64,000 nucleotides of DNA. Origin: Apus apus (Eukaryota > Chordata > Aves > Apodiformes > Apodidae). Made by a program: the position numbers and the translations under genes. Of this stretch, positions 1 through 11,103 are shown piece after piece (position 1 is the stretch's first letter; every line of letters begins with the position of its first letter). The DNA lies in contig NC_067283.1 of assembly GCF_020740795.1 (NCBI RefSeq), positions 57,319,966-57,383,965 of the forward strand, in the 5' to 3' direction. The notes under the pieces are model-generated. The model was given only the letters and a program-made list of their open reading frames with translations, was not told where the DNA came from and did no database searches.

Positions 1-2376
1 TGGCTGGGTTTGGAGCAGGGGGAGCTTCTCACCTTCTGACTGGATCCACCCCTGAGGCCCTTCCCCCACTACCAAAAAACCCACCAAACCAAACCAGAAC
101 AGTCCCCACTGTGGAAGGGGTCAGGGAACAGATAGCAAGAGTCCAGCCTGTATTATTACCTGTATATTTAAAAAGCTGGTACAGAAGATTACATATCCCC
201 ACCTGAGCCCTGAGCCCCAGTTCATGCTGCAGGATATCTAATTCGTGTGCTAAGATAATACTGAATTTGAGGCACGTGGAGATGTACCTGGAACTGTCTT
301 CTTGTGGGCTGGCCTAAGGTGCCTGTTTTGAGCCAGGATTTACAAATATTTTGGGTCTCTGCCATGATAAGGGATTATTCTTTCAGATCAAATCCTATTA
401 TCCCTTGAAAATCTCTGCAATAGGTTAAAACACATACCCTGTAGAGCCCTGCTGTGAAAAAATGCACATGGCAATAGGGGTATGAAAATCCAAGCAAAAT
501 ACAGAATAATTTTCTAGGGTGAAAACAGAGATCACTTCCAACGCATATTTACTTGCTAGGAACTCCAAAATGGAATGAGAAGGCCAGTGGAAGTGCCTGC
601 CATAACAATGGCACAAAAATACTGAGAGACAGCTGAGAGTGGCCTAATTTTGCAGTGTTTTGAAGGAAACAAACTTCACTGCAAAACAGATCTTGAAGCA
701 GTAGCAAATGAAATAGGTTCCAACTGTTACATAGCCCAAAAATATATTGTTAGATTAGGAAATAATCTGAAAATCTTGAATACAAGTTCACTCACACATA
801 AACAAATACAAAATCAAAATATGTACAGACATTATTCCAAATTTTAGAAAATAATTCAAATTCCTTTTCCAGCAGCCTGCTCGGTTTGAGAGCAAGGAAT
901 GTCAGTATCTTCACATTTTATAGCCCAAAGAAGTCTGATAGGTCATAGACATCAAGCTGAACTGAGCCTCTGAAATATTTTAAGACAATGTCTCTGACAT
1001 CAATAGGAGTGATATTTTGTTTCTTTAGGATCACTTAACCTGCTCCTCAGATGAGACAGTGAGCTACTGAACACACAGCAGTTTAAAGACAATCTAAAAT
1101 CAGGCTCCTGAATATTTTCTAGGGCAATTCCATCCTTCCCTGGTTTCATCACTGCCCTTGTGCAATTGCACAGTGAATGCTGGGCTGAAGGGGTAAGATT
1201 TGTTATTTGCCACTGTGTCACTTTCCTGGACTAGCGGTGTTGGCATGAGGGAGATGGTGGGACTAGACAGCAAGGGCATCAGGGAGAAAAGGTGTCACAT
1301 CAGAAGATTAGATATAGGTCCTCAGAAGAGGCTGTAGAACTGCTTTCAAGGTCTCTTTTGCTAGGCAACCAGAAAGGGGACAGTGAAAACTATTGCAACA
1401 CAATTGAACAGCAGTGAGCGAGATGCTGGGTTTGGAGGGCAGAACTACTGCCCCAGTGCTGTGCTTCATTGCCCTGGCATTTGTGCTCCTTGGGGAGCTG
1501 CACTGTGAACTGTATGGCTGAGCTGATCCGCACAAACCGGGGCCTTCCACATCGGGTTCTTCTGTTTGTTTTTCAAAACTGGGGCTACTGTCTGCCAGGA
1601 GTGGTGGGGTTTTGCTGTAGAAGCAGTTATCCTAGCACTGCTGAGGGGCAGGCAGGGGGACATGGAAGTGGCTGAGGACAGAAAGGAGATTCTCCTTTGG
1701 CCAATTTCATTTGCAAGTGGAGCATTTAACTGAAACTCTATCTTTTGATGCACTTTAGTTCTAAAATCACCGGGGGGGTGGTGGGGGGGGGGGGGGGTGT
1801 GTGTGAAAAAAACCCAACAAAACCAACCAACCAACAAACCCAAACCAAAACATTATTGAGGCATTTGAATTTTCTTCCTAGAGGGAACAAAAAATTATTC
1901 TTTATTCCTAGGTGAAAAACTTCCGTTTTTTAGGAATCGTTTCCTAGTAGCTGCTGAGATCAAGGTCCCATCCCTGCCCATTTGCTACCGGCCTCCCTGT
2001 CTGCTCATCTACTGCATTGATGTGCAGCGCGGCAAGGAGCTGGCAACAGTGAGTGGCTTCAGCAGCGCCTCTCACAGACCAAAAGGTATTGGTGGTGTTA
2101 CAAGCTCCAGCAGGCGTAACTGGAAGAATCTATTTGTGCAGCCTTGGGTGTGACCCTCCTCCTTTGTCTCTGGAGGGCGGCAGATGCAGAAGTGCAGGTG
2201 CAAAGCACGGTGCTCCACACGCGTTTAAATCCCGCATGCTTCACTTGTTAAAGATTATCTGGGGACATTTTTTCTCCTGTTAGAGGTCATCTCTACTTCT
2301 TGCTTCGCTACTTGAGAAAGAGAGAGACGACAGCACTTTTCTTCGGCAATTTTCAATGTATGGCTCCGGACGGCTT
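1..2376. other. Intergenic, no gene recognised
   Basis: I see no convincing coding exon, RNA gene or named repeat here. The open frames are short and lack splice signals or family motifs. The only clear compositional feature is a G-run near 1772-1804. In mammals the Y4 RNA gene lies on this side of Y3; no Y4-like start (GGCTGGTCCGA) or 3' end was found in this stretch, so a Y4 gene, if present, would lie to the left of the window. Confidence 0.6.
1772..1804 (+). repeat. G-run / GT simple sequence
   Basis: A run of seven G, then GTGGT, then about fifteen G, then a short (GT)n tail. Four or more G-tracts on the + strand make it a possible G-quadruplex. Such long homopolymers are also error-prone in assemblies. 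Confidence 0.8.
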
Positions 2377-2587
2377 ATTTGCATATCGCTTACCCATCAT
2401 GCAACAGTGTTTGTTGTTGCTTGAAGGAAAAGGTTCACACAAAATAGCTCACATACTGGGTATTACGAGAGGTACAGCTGCATTATTCTTGAAAAAGAAA
2501 ACTACAAGCATTTTCTGTTTGCAAAATCAGGGCACTATTAAAGTCATCATAACGCTAATAGCAAAGAAACATCAGAGATATAAATAT
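2377..2587 (+). promoter_or_regulatory. Pol III type 3 promoter of Y3 RNA
   Basis: Seen in the sequence: a perfect octamer ATTTGCAT at 2377-2384 (-233), an SPH/Staf-like site whose CCC is at 2393-2395 (-217, TACCCATCATGCAACA), a PSE candidate with CATAAC at 2548-2553 (-62) and a TATA box TATAAATAT at 2579-2587 (-31). This is the standard layout of external Pol III promoters (U6, 7SK, Y, RMRP): a distal element bound by Oct-1 and ZNF143, a PSE bound by SNAPc, and TATA. The PSE is weaker than that of the Y1 gene at 10930, but it sits at the same distance. Confidence 0.88.
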
Positions 2588-2609
2588 GTCACAACCCAAG
2601 TGCTTTACC

Positions 2610-2711
2610 GGCTGGTCCGATGGCAGTGGTACTTATAATTAATTGATCACAGTCAGTTACAGATTTCTTTGTTCTTTCTCCTCACCCACTGCTGCACTTG
2701 ACTAGTCTTTT
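2610..2711 (+). ncRNA. RNY3: Y3 RNA (Ro60-associated Y RNA)
   Basis: A 102-nt Y RNA gene. It begins GGCTGGTCCGATGGCAGTGG and ends in the matching 3' stem strand CCACTGCTGCACTTGACTAG followed by the TTTT terminator at 2708-2711. The 5' and 3' ends pair into the long bulged stem that binds Ro60, and the internal loop has the Y3-type sequence with a pyrimidine-rich tract. Human Y3 has nearly the same length (about 101 nt) and the same ATTGATCACA and GTTACAGATTTC blocks, which separates it from Y1, Y4 and Y5. Y RNAs act in Ro60 RNA quality control and are reported to be needed for initiation of chromosomal DNA replication. A complete promoter lies upstream at constrained spacing, so this is a gene and not a retropseudogene. 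A 112-codon open frame runs over its promoter and 5' part; I treat that as chance. Confidence 0.95.
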
Positions 2712-4390
2712 GCTGTTCAGTTACACATATTTTTAACTATCACTTACAATCGAACATTACAGAAAGAATGTTTGTATAGAGCTCCAGCAGGCAGGACAAA
2801 GCAGAGATGCATCTCCAGAGGTTCAGTATTTCCAATATTAGAAGTGTAATTCACCCTTCCTCATCCTGCTTCAGATTTTTGAAGTGCTCTAGTGACTTTA
2901 ACGTTTTCCTGTTCTTAACTTGCAAGCTGACAGTCTTTTTTGTTAGCCTCTGATTTTCTGGAATAAATTAACACTGAGTGAAGAATATATTTTTTAACCA
3001 TAATCTCTCATGGAATATGCTTCCTTCACCAGACTCTTTGAGAAGCCAGTGCCTGCTACTTGATTTTTACCACTTTAACACAGGCACTGTGCTTCAAAGG
3101 CATTTGTGCAATAGCAATTGAAAGTGTTACTAAGGAAGAGGAGTCACCTAGGATTCTGCTTTGATTATACGGGTTTTGTTTCTAATAAATCATGCTTATA
3201 ACTTCAAGCATGCTTTTCACAGATTACTGAAACAGAATAGTCAAAAGGATAAACAGCAAAATTAAGTGGTGACTGACCCTTTCACATACAAGACACAAGA
3301 ATTTCTGCTTTAAGTGCTCTAATGTGGCATTTGATTATCAGAGAATACAGGAACTTGATCAAGGTGAAGGCCCTCATTTAAGGTGGAGAGGTACTCAATT
3401 TTTGGTCATTGTGAGCCTCAAATACTTATTTCATGATTGTTTCCCACAAGTGGTGGCTCGAAGCTTGAAGCCTTAAGCTATCACAGCCTCCTCTTTCTAG
3501 ACTGGGGGGTTATGTGTTGGGGTTTTTTTTAAGTCAGTTGTGAGACATTAATTTTGCTGAAAGGACTATTCTTCCTGTAGGTTCTTATATCAGCATTTCT
3601 TATCTATTTGAAATCTGCATCTATTTTTCAATTATTGAAGCCTGCTGGCTAAAACGCTTTCATGCTGTTAACCTTTCTCTTCCATTAACCTTTGGTTTTT
3701 TTCCACTGACATCACTTTCAGCTGTGTCTGCCTCATAAATGCTTTACAGACCCGCAAATACCTACCGTACAAACAAAAGGTTCCTTTAGTGGACTGAGCT
3801 GCAGAGACAAAGCTGCACTAAAGTCCCATCAGCATCTTCACAACCTGCTTCTCACTGTGTCCACAGGTGCACAGGGACAGGTGGTGAGGAGCTCACCGGT
3901 GCTAACAGGGTGCAACTGCATGAGTTCTGCGGGCGCAGCCCTGGAAATCAAGAATCATTAACCACTCTATAAACCCAAATAACGCTAATATGTCAAAAAA
4001 CTGCATGTTGTTACAGATTTAAATCCAATAGATACATTTTTTTCCTCCCTTCCAAGATTGTCTTTACCAGGCCCGGATTTTCCGCCCCTACAAGTATTTC
4101 ACGACTACTATCCCTTCTCAAAGGGTGCGGAGGCTTTTTCGTAACGAGGTCAAAGACAGCTTTCCACTAACTCTCCTTCACCAGATACTAACATTTAACT
4201 TAGCCTCCAAAGCTCCTGTGCCCACCAGCCCTCCCCGCTGTTCGTCCTGATACATCATAGGATATTCGTTAGTAAATTCAATAGAAATATAGCCTAATAA
4301 AAGTTTACTAAAATAATGAATTTGCTATACTAAGGGTTGCTTTTAAAACAAGGTGCTTTGTGAAACTATCAGTCAACTGTGCCAAGCACC
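2712..4390. other. Intergenic, no gene recognised
   Basis: AT-rich DNA downstream of Y3 with no ORF or repeat that I can name. A short GC-richer patch at 4070-4140 can fold into a hairpin and ends in a T-run (see findings); no function is assigned. Confidence 0.5.
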
Positions 4391-4850
4391 CTGTAGGTTG
4401 TGATAACATTAAATCTTCTAAGACCCTGTGGTGCCAACAGAAAACACTCATGTTGATTCTGACCCACCTGGGCAACCTACCAGCAGGAAACTGGAGACAG
4501 GACCAGGACGAGAGACCAGGACAAAGATGACAAAGGAGTAGAATCAACAAAGACCCCACAGGAGACCCTCGAGCATGCACAATTACAAAGATAGCCAATT
4601 CCAGGAAATAAAATGACTATGTAGAAGAATTCTGGGAACTCATTGACATGGAACTGAATATGCATGTTTTGGTGTATATTAGTCAGGGTGTTTCACTGAC
4701 TCATTGGAGCACTCATGGTGGAGAATCCCCAGTGCTGTCCAGGGCTGCAATAAAGAATGCCTGCTCAGTAACAGCTTGTTTGTTGTTACTGGGTCTTGAT
4801 CTCAGAATCCTTACCCAGCTGCACCAGCCTCCCACTGCGGTGAGGAGTGT
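4391..4850 (+). mobile_element. Possible retroviral solo LTR, old
   Basis: The block starts with TGTAGG and contains AATAAA at 4749-4754, followed by a pyrimidine/GT-rich stretch and a CCTTACCCAGCTGCACCAGC-type segment, which resembles the R/U5 part of an LTR. No gag, pol or env coding sequence and no clear target-site duplication were found. The boundaries are guesses; it may be the 5' part of one larger element that includes 5330-5657. Confidence 0.35.
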
Positions 4851-5329
4851 TAGAAGGAAAAGGGGGTTTGGAAGCTCTGAATTTTCTATTCAGTCCGGTG
4901 CCGCCTCAGCAGCGGGGGAGAGGTCCCAGAGGCAGCTCCTGGGAGAAGCTGCTGGAAGCTCCCTCACCTTCAAAACTCTGGCATGCCCCTGGCTGAGCCC
5001 CAGCCCATCAGCAGCAACGGGTGCGACTCTGCACCTGGCGTAATCAAGAAGGGGAAAGAGTTTTCTGCACGGTGGAGGAGGTGTGGACCTGCAGCCAGGA
5101 AGGATGTCGCACCGCGGGAGGTGGCTGTGCCCCAAGCAGCCCTTGGCGCTGCAGGAAGCCTGTTCCTGAGGGACCGACTGCGCCTGGTGGGGGGACTTGT
5201 GCCAGGGGAGCTCATGGAGGCCGTCCTCCCACGGGAGGGAGCCTGAGGCGGAGCAGGGGAAGGCTGTAAGGAGTCCTGCTCCTGGAGGAGGGAAGAGCAG
5301 TGGGAAACAACATGTGGCAAACTGATGGT

Positions 5330-5657
5330 GTACCCCGTCCGCTGTGCCCCTGGGAAGAAGGAGCTAGAGAAATCAGGAGCAAAGTGACTTGAGCCTGGGA
5401 AGAAGGGAGGGGTGTGGTGAGGTATTAAAGCTCCAGTCTTTGTTTTCTTTTTGTCCTGCTTACATCTGATTAGTGCTGAATAAAACTGATTTTTTCCTCA
5501 AGTTGGGTCCGTTTTGCCTGTGACTGGTGAGGGAACCCTCCATGTCCTTGTCTTGCCCCCCAGACTTCTGGCTAGATTTCCTTCTCCCCACCCCGCAGCC
5601 GGGGGAAGAATGAGTGCTTGGCCTGGCGTTCTGTGGCCGGCTGGGCATGAACCGCCT
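5330..5657 (+). mobile_element. LTR fragment, avian ERV-like
   Basis: The segment holds AATAAA at 5479-5484, then CAAGTTGGGTCCGTTTTGCC, GTGACTGGTGAGGG and a cytosine-rich run. It ends near 5657 in a GTGGCCGGCTGGGCATGAAC-type terminus. This order (polyadenylation signal, GTTTTGCC, GTGAC, GGTGAG, CCTTGTCTTG, terminal GCCGGCTGGG) is what I recognise from LTRs of avian endogenous retroviruses. No internal coding region survives next to it. The 5' limit is uncertain. Confidence 0.5.
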
Positions 5658-5664
5658 CAGAGGG

Positions 5665-8600
5665 CAAGGAAGCGTCCCCCTCTTTTTTTCACCACCATGC
5701 CTCCCTGCTTGTGCCGACAGCTCATGTGTCCCACCCATGGCCCTCAGGTGCTCTTCGGTGGCCAGGCCTTGCCACCGTTTTCTCTTCCCTGCCTCATCCC
5801 GGGCCCCAGCTGCATCCTGCCCCGTTCCGGGACACTGCCTGCCTCCCCACAGCCCTGCGGGCAGCACCCCACCCGAGACCTCCTGGTGCACGGGTCTGCC
5901 AGGTCTGTGCTTCAGCTCTGGCCCGGTGTCGGCACTGCCGTGTTGGTGCTGACAGAGGCTGTGGTATCCCCAAGACATTTAATAAAACCAAAACGCTGGC
6001 AGTATCCAGTGTGTGAGGAAAGACCCTGCATTATTCACTGCTGCATTCAGACTAATTCTTTTTCTTTTCTTTTGTATTTTACAGCGTATTATTCCAGTCT
6101 GCTCTGCTTTCACAGGGAGTTTTCCTTCTCCTGTTTTGGAAACCAAATCTCAGTCCTGTTTTCTAACTACTTCTCCCATCTACTTGCTGCATCATCCAGG
6201 CAAGCACACTTGTTTTTAAAGAAATCCTCTTAAATAAGTGAGACCCAGCAGAATCCTCCCTAGGGCCCCCCCAGCAGTCACATGCAAGGTCAGTCTTCTC
6301 TTTCATTTCAGCATGCTGTGCATCCCTGCCATCCCTCACAACACATCGCCCCTGTTGGAAAGAGAGTAATCCCAATGCACCCACACCAGCTGCAGTGATT
6401 TAATAGAGCTCTCTAAGGATAAATAGTTTTGTGTGTGTGTGTGTCTGTCATTGCTAGTAGTTCTTTTCCTTCCATCCACTTTAATTACTGATACACTGAG
6501 CTTCACAGGCATTTGGCTACGAAGGCAATATACACTCTTGTTTCTTAAGACTTACTGCTGTGTGAGTGCAAGATCCTACTCACGGATTCAGCCTTCACTT
6601 CCTAACATTTTGAACCTGTGAAATGGTATCAAGCTGCTAGGTTTCAAATGAAATTCTATAGACTGATTTTATTAATTGCTCAGAGTATTAATTATTAGAA
6701 CATTAATTACTAGAATGTTGTAAAGCTAAAGCTAGTGAACTTTTTATTTTTTGGTGATATAAATTTCAACAACTGAGGATCACACAAATGTGAAATAAAT
6801 GACAGTGGCAGTGAAAGAGGTATTTGCACAGGCCATCAGGTGCTCTTAGTTTGACCACCCAAGTGGAAATTTAATTAGGAATTTTTAATCACTTGTCCCA
6901 GACTCACAGATCTTTTTAGGATCACAGTAGCTTGTTTACCAAGTCACTGGTTTTCTCCATCTCAGACACACAGAGTTCAGTAAACCAAGAAAAAAAGGTT
7001 AAGGTACTCAATTGAGACGACTGAAATTTCCACCAGGGAGACAAAATCAGTGGTTAGTCCCTGTCCCAGACGTGGATACTAGAGAACTCCTTCCCCGTGG
7101 AGAGAAGCAAATATCCTCCCTCTTGCAGTGCCATGGAGTCATATCACATTGTGACAGAGCCCACTCAGCCTCCCAGGAGAGTAACTGACCGGGGGGAGCC
7201 CTTGTGTAGCTCTTCTCGGATATGGAGCTAATGCTTTCAGTGCATCCCAGCCCCTCCACACAGCCATGGGACCTGCTCCACCCAGACACAGTGCCTTTAT
7301 GTTCTGCAGGACAGTCTGTGCCACAGAAACGTTGCTACTTTTCTGCCACCTGTACAGAAGGGAAGAGGGTTGTCCCCAAAATAAGCTGCAAAAAGAAAAC
7401 TGTTGTCCTTCTAGGCTCCACATCAGTCTTCAGGCACTATCACAATTGTTTTGGCCACAACATCATAAACCAGTAAGAAAAAAAATTTGTAAAACAATCT
7501 TCCTCACAATATGACCACATCTCTTGTTAAATTGACTCAGTTTCTTTTAGCTGAGTGACAAGGAAATAGCGTAAGGCTAACAGATTACAAAATCCTCTCA
7601 TTAAGGCAAAACAAATATTTTGAACAGAATATAGTTCAAAGTGCAGTTAGACATAGTACCTTCTTTCTAGGCAAAGTTATCCTTTTGCTCGAAGCTTGTT
7701 TCGTTTTCTTAAACAGAATTCTGGAAGTATTAACTTAGATGCTTACTGTAGGGAAGAATCGTAAATATGCAACATCGTTACCTCTGCTGAAAAAGCTGAG
7801 CTAGTCTTCCAGCAAGCATTCCTTAGGGAAAGGTGTTAGAAGAATATACAATTGCCTATAGTCCACAGAGGTTAAATAAAGTTATTTTAATTAATTCCCA
7901 ATGGGGAGAGAATCTTCCCAAACTCCAAATTGTATGGAAGTTCTGCAAGAAAAAAAAAAAAAGGCATAATTCTACAAACAATTTCTACAGTTTCCTACAA
8001 AACCCACAGCAGAGGAAACCCAAGTCTTAGTGCTGTGAACAGTGTTATGAGAAATAGTTTTCTCTGTTGTCTTGAAAATAGAGATGTATAATTTAAGAAT
8101 TCGTTCCACACCAACTTAAAACAATGTCAGGTTAGACATCTAAAGAAAACACGCTTTAGGAATCCACTGCAGTGAGCGTGTCTCATTCCCTGTCACTGTT
8201 CTAGCCCTGTGAATACTCCAAGGACTGTAGCTGATGTACCTGGGACAGTGTTAAATCTCTGCCTTAAGGAGCTCGCAGGCAAGTGTCTCTTGCCTGTTGT
8301 TTGTACTATCTGTCAGGGGGGGTGGTGATTTTGTGGAGACACGTGGGTGCTTTTTCAGTGTAAATAACAGCTAATGGTAACTGATGTTAATCAAGCAATA
8401 TTGGTGTACATGTACTGAGGGTACAGACCTAGTTATCAGCAGGTATAAAAAGAAATGTAATAAAACAGCTACAGTACAGTGAAACAATCCCTCTAGGAAA
8501 AAAAGCAAGTTTCAGAGAAGCTAAACAGTATGAATAAAATAAAAACAATTTGAAACCAGTTATTTTTTAAATGAAAATTTCTCTAGCCACAGTGAATGGC

Positions 8601-10004
8601 ACCATGGACTCCAAGTAGTTTCCAGTACTTTCTGCTGTTGTAGACAGTTCTCACTGTAAGCAGGAGGAGTAGCAACAAGTAGGACCTGATTTGTGTTCCT
8701 GTAAATGGTTCCAGAAGAGAAAACTGGCCAGATAAAGATCCAAGTCCATGATCTTCTTGTAAGCAAGTAAAAAAGAAAGCCAAACTAAATAAAACAGTCC
8801 AGAACTTTCTCAGTTTATAGTAATGATATATAATAAACCTTTTGTAGAAGAAAAGAAGAAAGAATAAACTGATATAGAAGTACAGGTCTTAGCATCTCAG
8901 TGCTCATCTATCACTGTATTTAATTGCAGCCTATACTGCAAAAATGCAAAACAAAGATCAGATATGAAGGTTTAAGTTTTGGAAATCTAATAATGCTGCA
9001 GCTCCCACTCCAAGTCAAAACATTGCTACCAGTAATCCACCCAAGCCTTTAAGCTAACCCTCACACTTTTACTACATCTCTTCTTCACATATGGGCGTTT
9101 TCAGGAGTACAAGAAGTGAGCATTCTGTGGAACACACAAGGAACATTTGTAATATGATTCCAAACCAAGCACTGCAAGTGTAGCCCTTGAAGGATTTCTC
9201 TCTGCTTTACCATCTTCTGTGTGTTAGGTTTCACTGCTGCTGGGAGAGTTCATCTAGCAGATTTCTTTAGGTAATACACAGCCCTTTTGAAAGCCATGGT
9301 TTTGACTTGGTGATGAGTTTCCTTTCCTGTTCCAGTCAGTTTTACCTATCTCGTGTTACTGTCCATAATCACGGGTCACTCCAGACCCAAGGCAGCTGTT
9401 AGGTTTTTCTAATAATCTACTTCATTAGACTCATACTGTCACAGGGGCTCTTCTCAATGGGTCCTGCAATAGTAGTTGCAGTGGCAGTTTGCAAGGCCAC
9501 AGAAGGAAAAGAGTACCTACTGCCATAGTTCTGGGAAGGGACAAGGAGCGTGAAAACACAGCAACGGGTGAGGGATAGATACTCAAATCTCCTGCATAAG
9601 TATTGGGGGCTTAAAGAATCAGGTACTTGTGTCTCTTCTACATGAGCCTTAAATCACATGCAGAGTGGGCATGATATCATACTATACACCCACCACAGCA
9701 GAAGCATGGGGAAAAGTATGTTCTCCTGCCTGTCCTTTAATCAGGACAGATTTCACTCAGAATGTATGCTTGCACCTGAGGAAACTTTGAAGATTTAAAG
9801 ACAGACTTGACTGAGAAACATTCAGTGAAGTCAGTTATGGAAACACTCCCAATGAAGAACTGCTCCAGACCTAAGGGCTAATGGAGACAAATATCCATAG
9901 GCCTTTAAAACGAAATCTGAAAGAAGTCCTCCAAGTCCAGGAAAATCTAGCTTCCTGCAATAATCACAGGCCTGTGGGGAAGGAAAGAAGTAGCAATTAG
10001 ACAG
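5665..10004. other. Intergenic, no gene recognised
   Basis: No coding exon, RNA gene or named repeat seen. There is a (TG)n run at about 6431-6445 and an A-run near 7950-7963. The frames are short and lack domain motifs. Confidence 0.5.
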
Positions 10005-10602
10005 ATTATAGAATTATAGAACAGCTAAGGTTGGAAGCGACCTTAAAGACCACCAGGTTCCAACCTCCCTGCTATGAGCAGGGACACCTCACACTAGACC
10101 AGGCTGCACAAGCCTCATCCAACCTGGCCTTAAACACCTCCAGGGAGGGGCTTCCACAACCTCCCTGGGCAACCTGTTCCGGTGCCTTCCTACCCTCAGG
10201 GTGAAGAATTTCTCCCTGATGTCTAACCTACATCTCCCATCTTCCAGTTTAAAACCATTACCCCTTGTCCTATCACTATCTTCTCAGATGAAAAGCCCCT
10301 CCCCAGCTTTCCTGTAGCCCCTTTCAAGTACTGGAAGGCTGCTATAAGGTCTCCCCGGAGCCTTCTCTTCTCTAGTCTGAACAGCCCCAACTCTCTCAGC
10401 CTGTCTTCATAGCAGAGGTGCCCCAGCTCTCTGATCATCTTGGTGCCCCTTCTCTGGACCCTCTCCAACAGGTCCATACCTTTCCTGTGCTGAGGGCCCC
10501 AGAGCTGTACACAGCACTCCAGGTGGGGTCTGAGCAGAGCAGAGCAGAGGGGCAGAACCACCTCCCTGGCCCTGCTGGCTGTGCCTCTGTAATGCAGCCC
10601 GG
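10005..10602 (-). mobile_element. CR1 LINE, 5'-truncated copy
   Basis: The 3' end is at 10005 with the imperfect repeated ATTATAGAATTATAGAA tail, followed on the + strand by the typical CAGCTAAGGTTGGAAGCGAC and CATCCAACCTGGCCTTAAAC blocks of the CR1 3' UTR. The minus strand then encodes the last part of the CR1 reverse transcriptase ([53 protein letters not shown]). It breaks off near 10602, as expected for 5' truncation at insertion. It lies about 155 bp upstream of the Y1 octamer, so its insertion did not break the Y1 promoter. Confidence 0.93.
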
Positions 10603-10758
10603 AAGGAGGGGACGCAGCAGTGCCGGGGCTGGGGCTGCCCAGGCAGAAGAGACAGGCTACCCGCACCGCCGGGCCAGCCCTCTGGAGAAAGGGACCCGCA
10701 CCCCAGCGCCCAGGCTGCCGGCGGGAGAGGGCGCCAGTCCCTGCCGCCCCGCCCCCAG

Positions 10759-10968
10759 ATTTGCATAGCGCACTCCCAGAGTGCAGCGGGGCCGCCCGGC
10801 GGGGCTGGGGTGGAATTTCGCTGCGGCACTTCAAGCCGTTTGCTTGTGCTTATGGCTTCCCTCGCGCTCTCGGAATTTGAGAGCTAAGCACCTTGTTCGG
10901 TAAAAAATAGGGCGTCTCCCCCAACTAGCCATAACTTGAAAGGCATTCAGGCGGGGGAGGTATAAATA
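10759..10968 (+). promoter_or_regulatory. Pol III type 3 promoter of Y1 RNA
   Basis: Octamer ATTTGCAT at 10759-10766 (-233), SPH/Staf-like CTCCCAGAGTGCAGCG with its CCC at 10775-10777 (-217), PSE CCATAACTTGAAAGG with CATAAC at 10930-10935 (-62), and TATA box TATAAATA at 10961-10968 (-31). The PSE is close to the well-known U6-type PSE. The surroundings from about 10600 to 11160 are GC- and CpG-rich, unlike the Y3 promoter. Confidence 0.93.
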
Positions 10969-10991
10969 GCTGGGGAGCGGGAAGTTCTGCT

Positions 10992-11103
10992 GGCTGGTCC
11001 GAAGGTAGTGGGTGATCTCAATTGATTGTTCACAGTCAGTTACAGATTGATCTCCTCGTTCTCTCTTTCCCCCCTTCCCACTACTGCACTTGACTAGTCT
11101 TTT
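10992..11103 (+). ncRNA. RNY1: Y1 RNA (Ro60-associated Y RNA)
   Basis: A 112-nt Y RNA gene, the same length as human Y1. It begins GGCTGGTCCGAAGGTAGTGG, carries the Y1 block CTCAATTGATTGTTCACAGT and the C/T-rich loop (CTCTCTTTCCCCCCTTCCC), and ends CACTACTGCACTTGACTAGT plus the TTTT terminator at 11100-11103. The ends pair into the Ro60-binding stem. The pyrimidine loop is the known binding region for proteins such as nucleolin and PTB/hnRNPs in mammals. It lies 8.3 kb downstream of Y3 on the same strand and about 8.2 kb before the end of the PDIA4 coding region on the other strand. Confidence 0.97.

Noticed and set aside
2300-2638. 112-codon + strand open frame
   Set aside because: It overlaps the Y3 promoter and the 5' part of Y3. 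It has no family motif or splice context; a chance frame.
10223-10834. 203-codon minus frame as a gene
   Set aside because: Its C-terminal half is CR1 reverse transcriptase and the other half is unrelated GC-rich Y1 upstream DNA; not a host gene.
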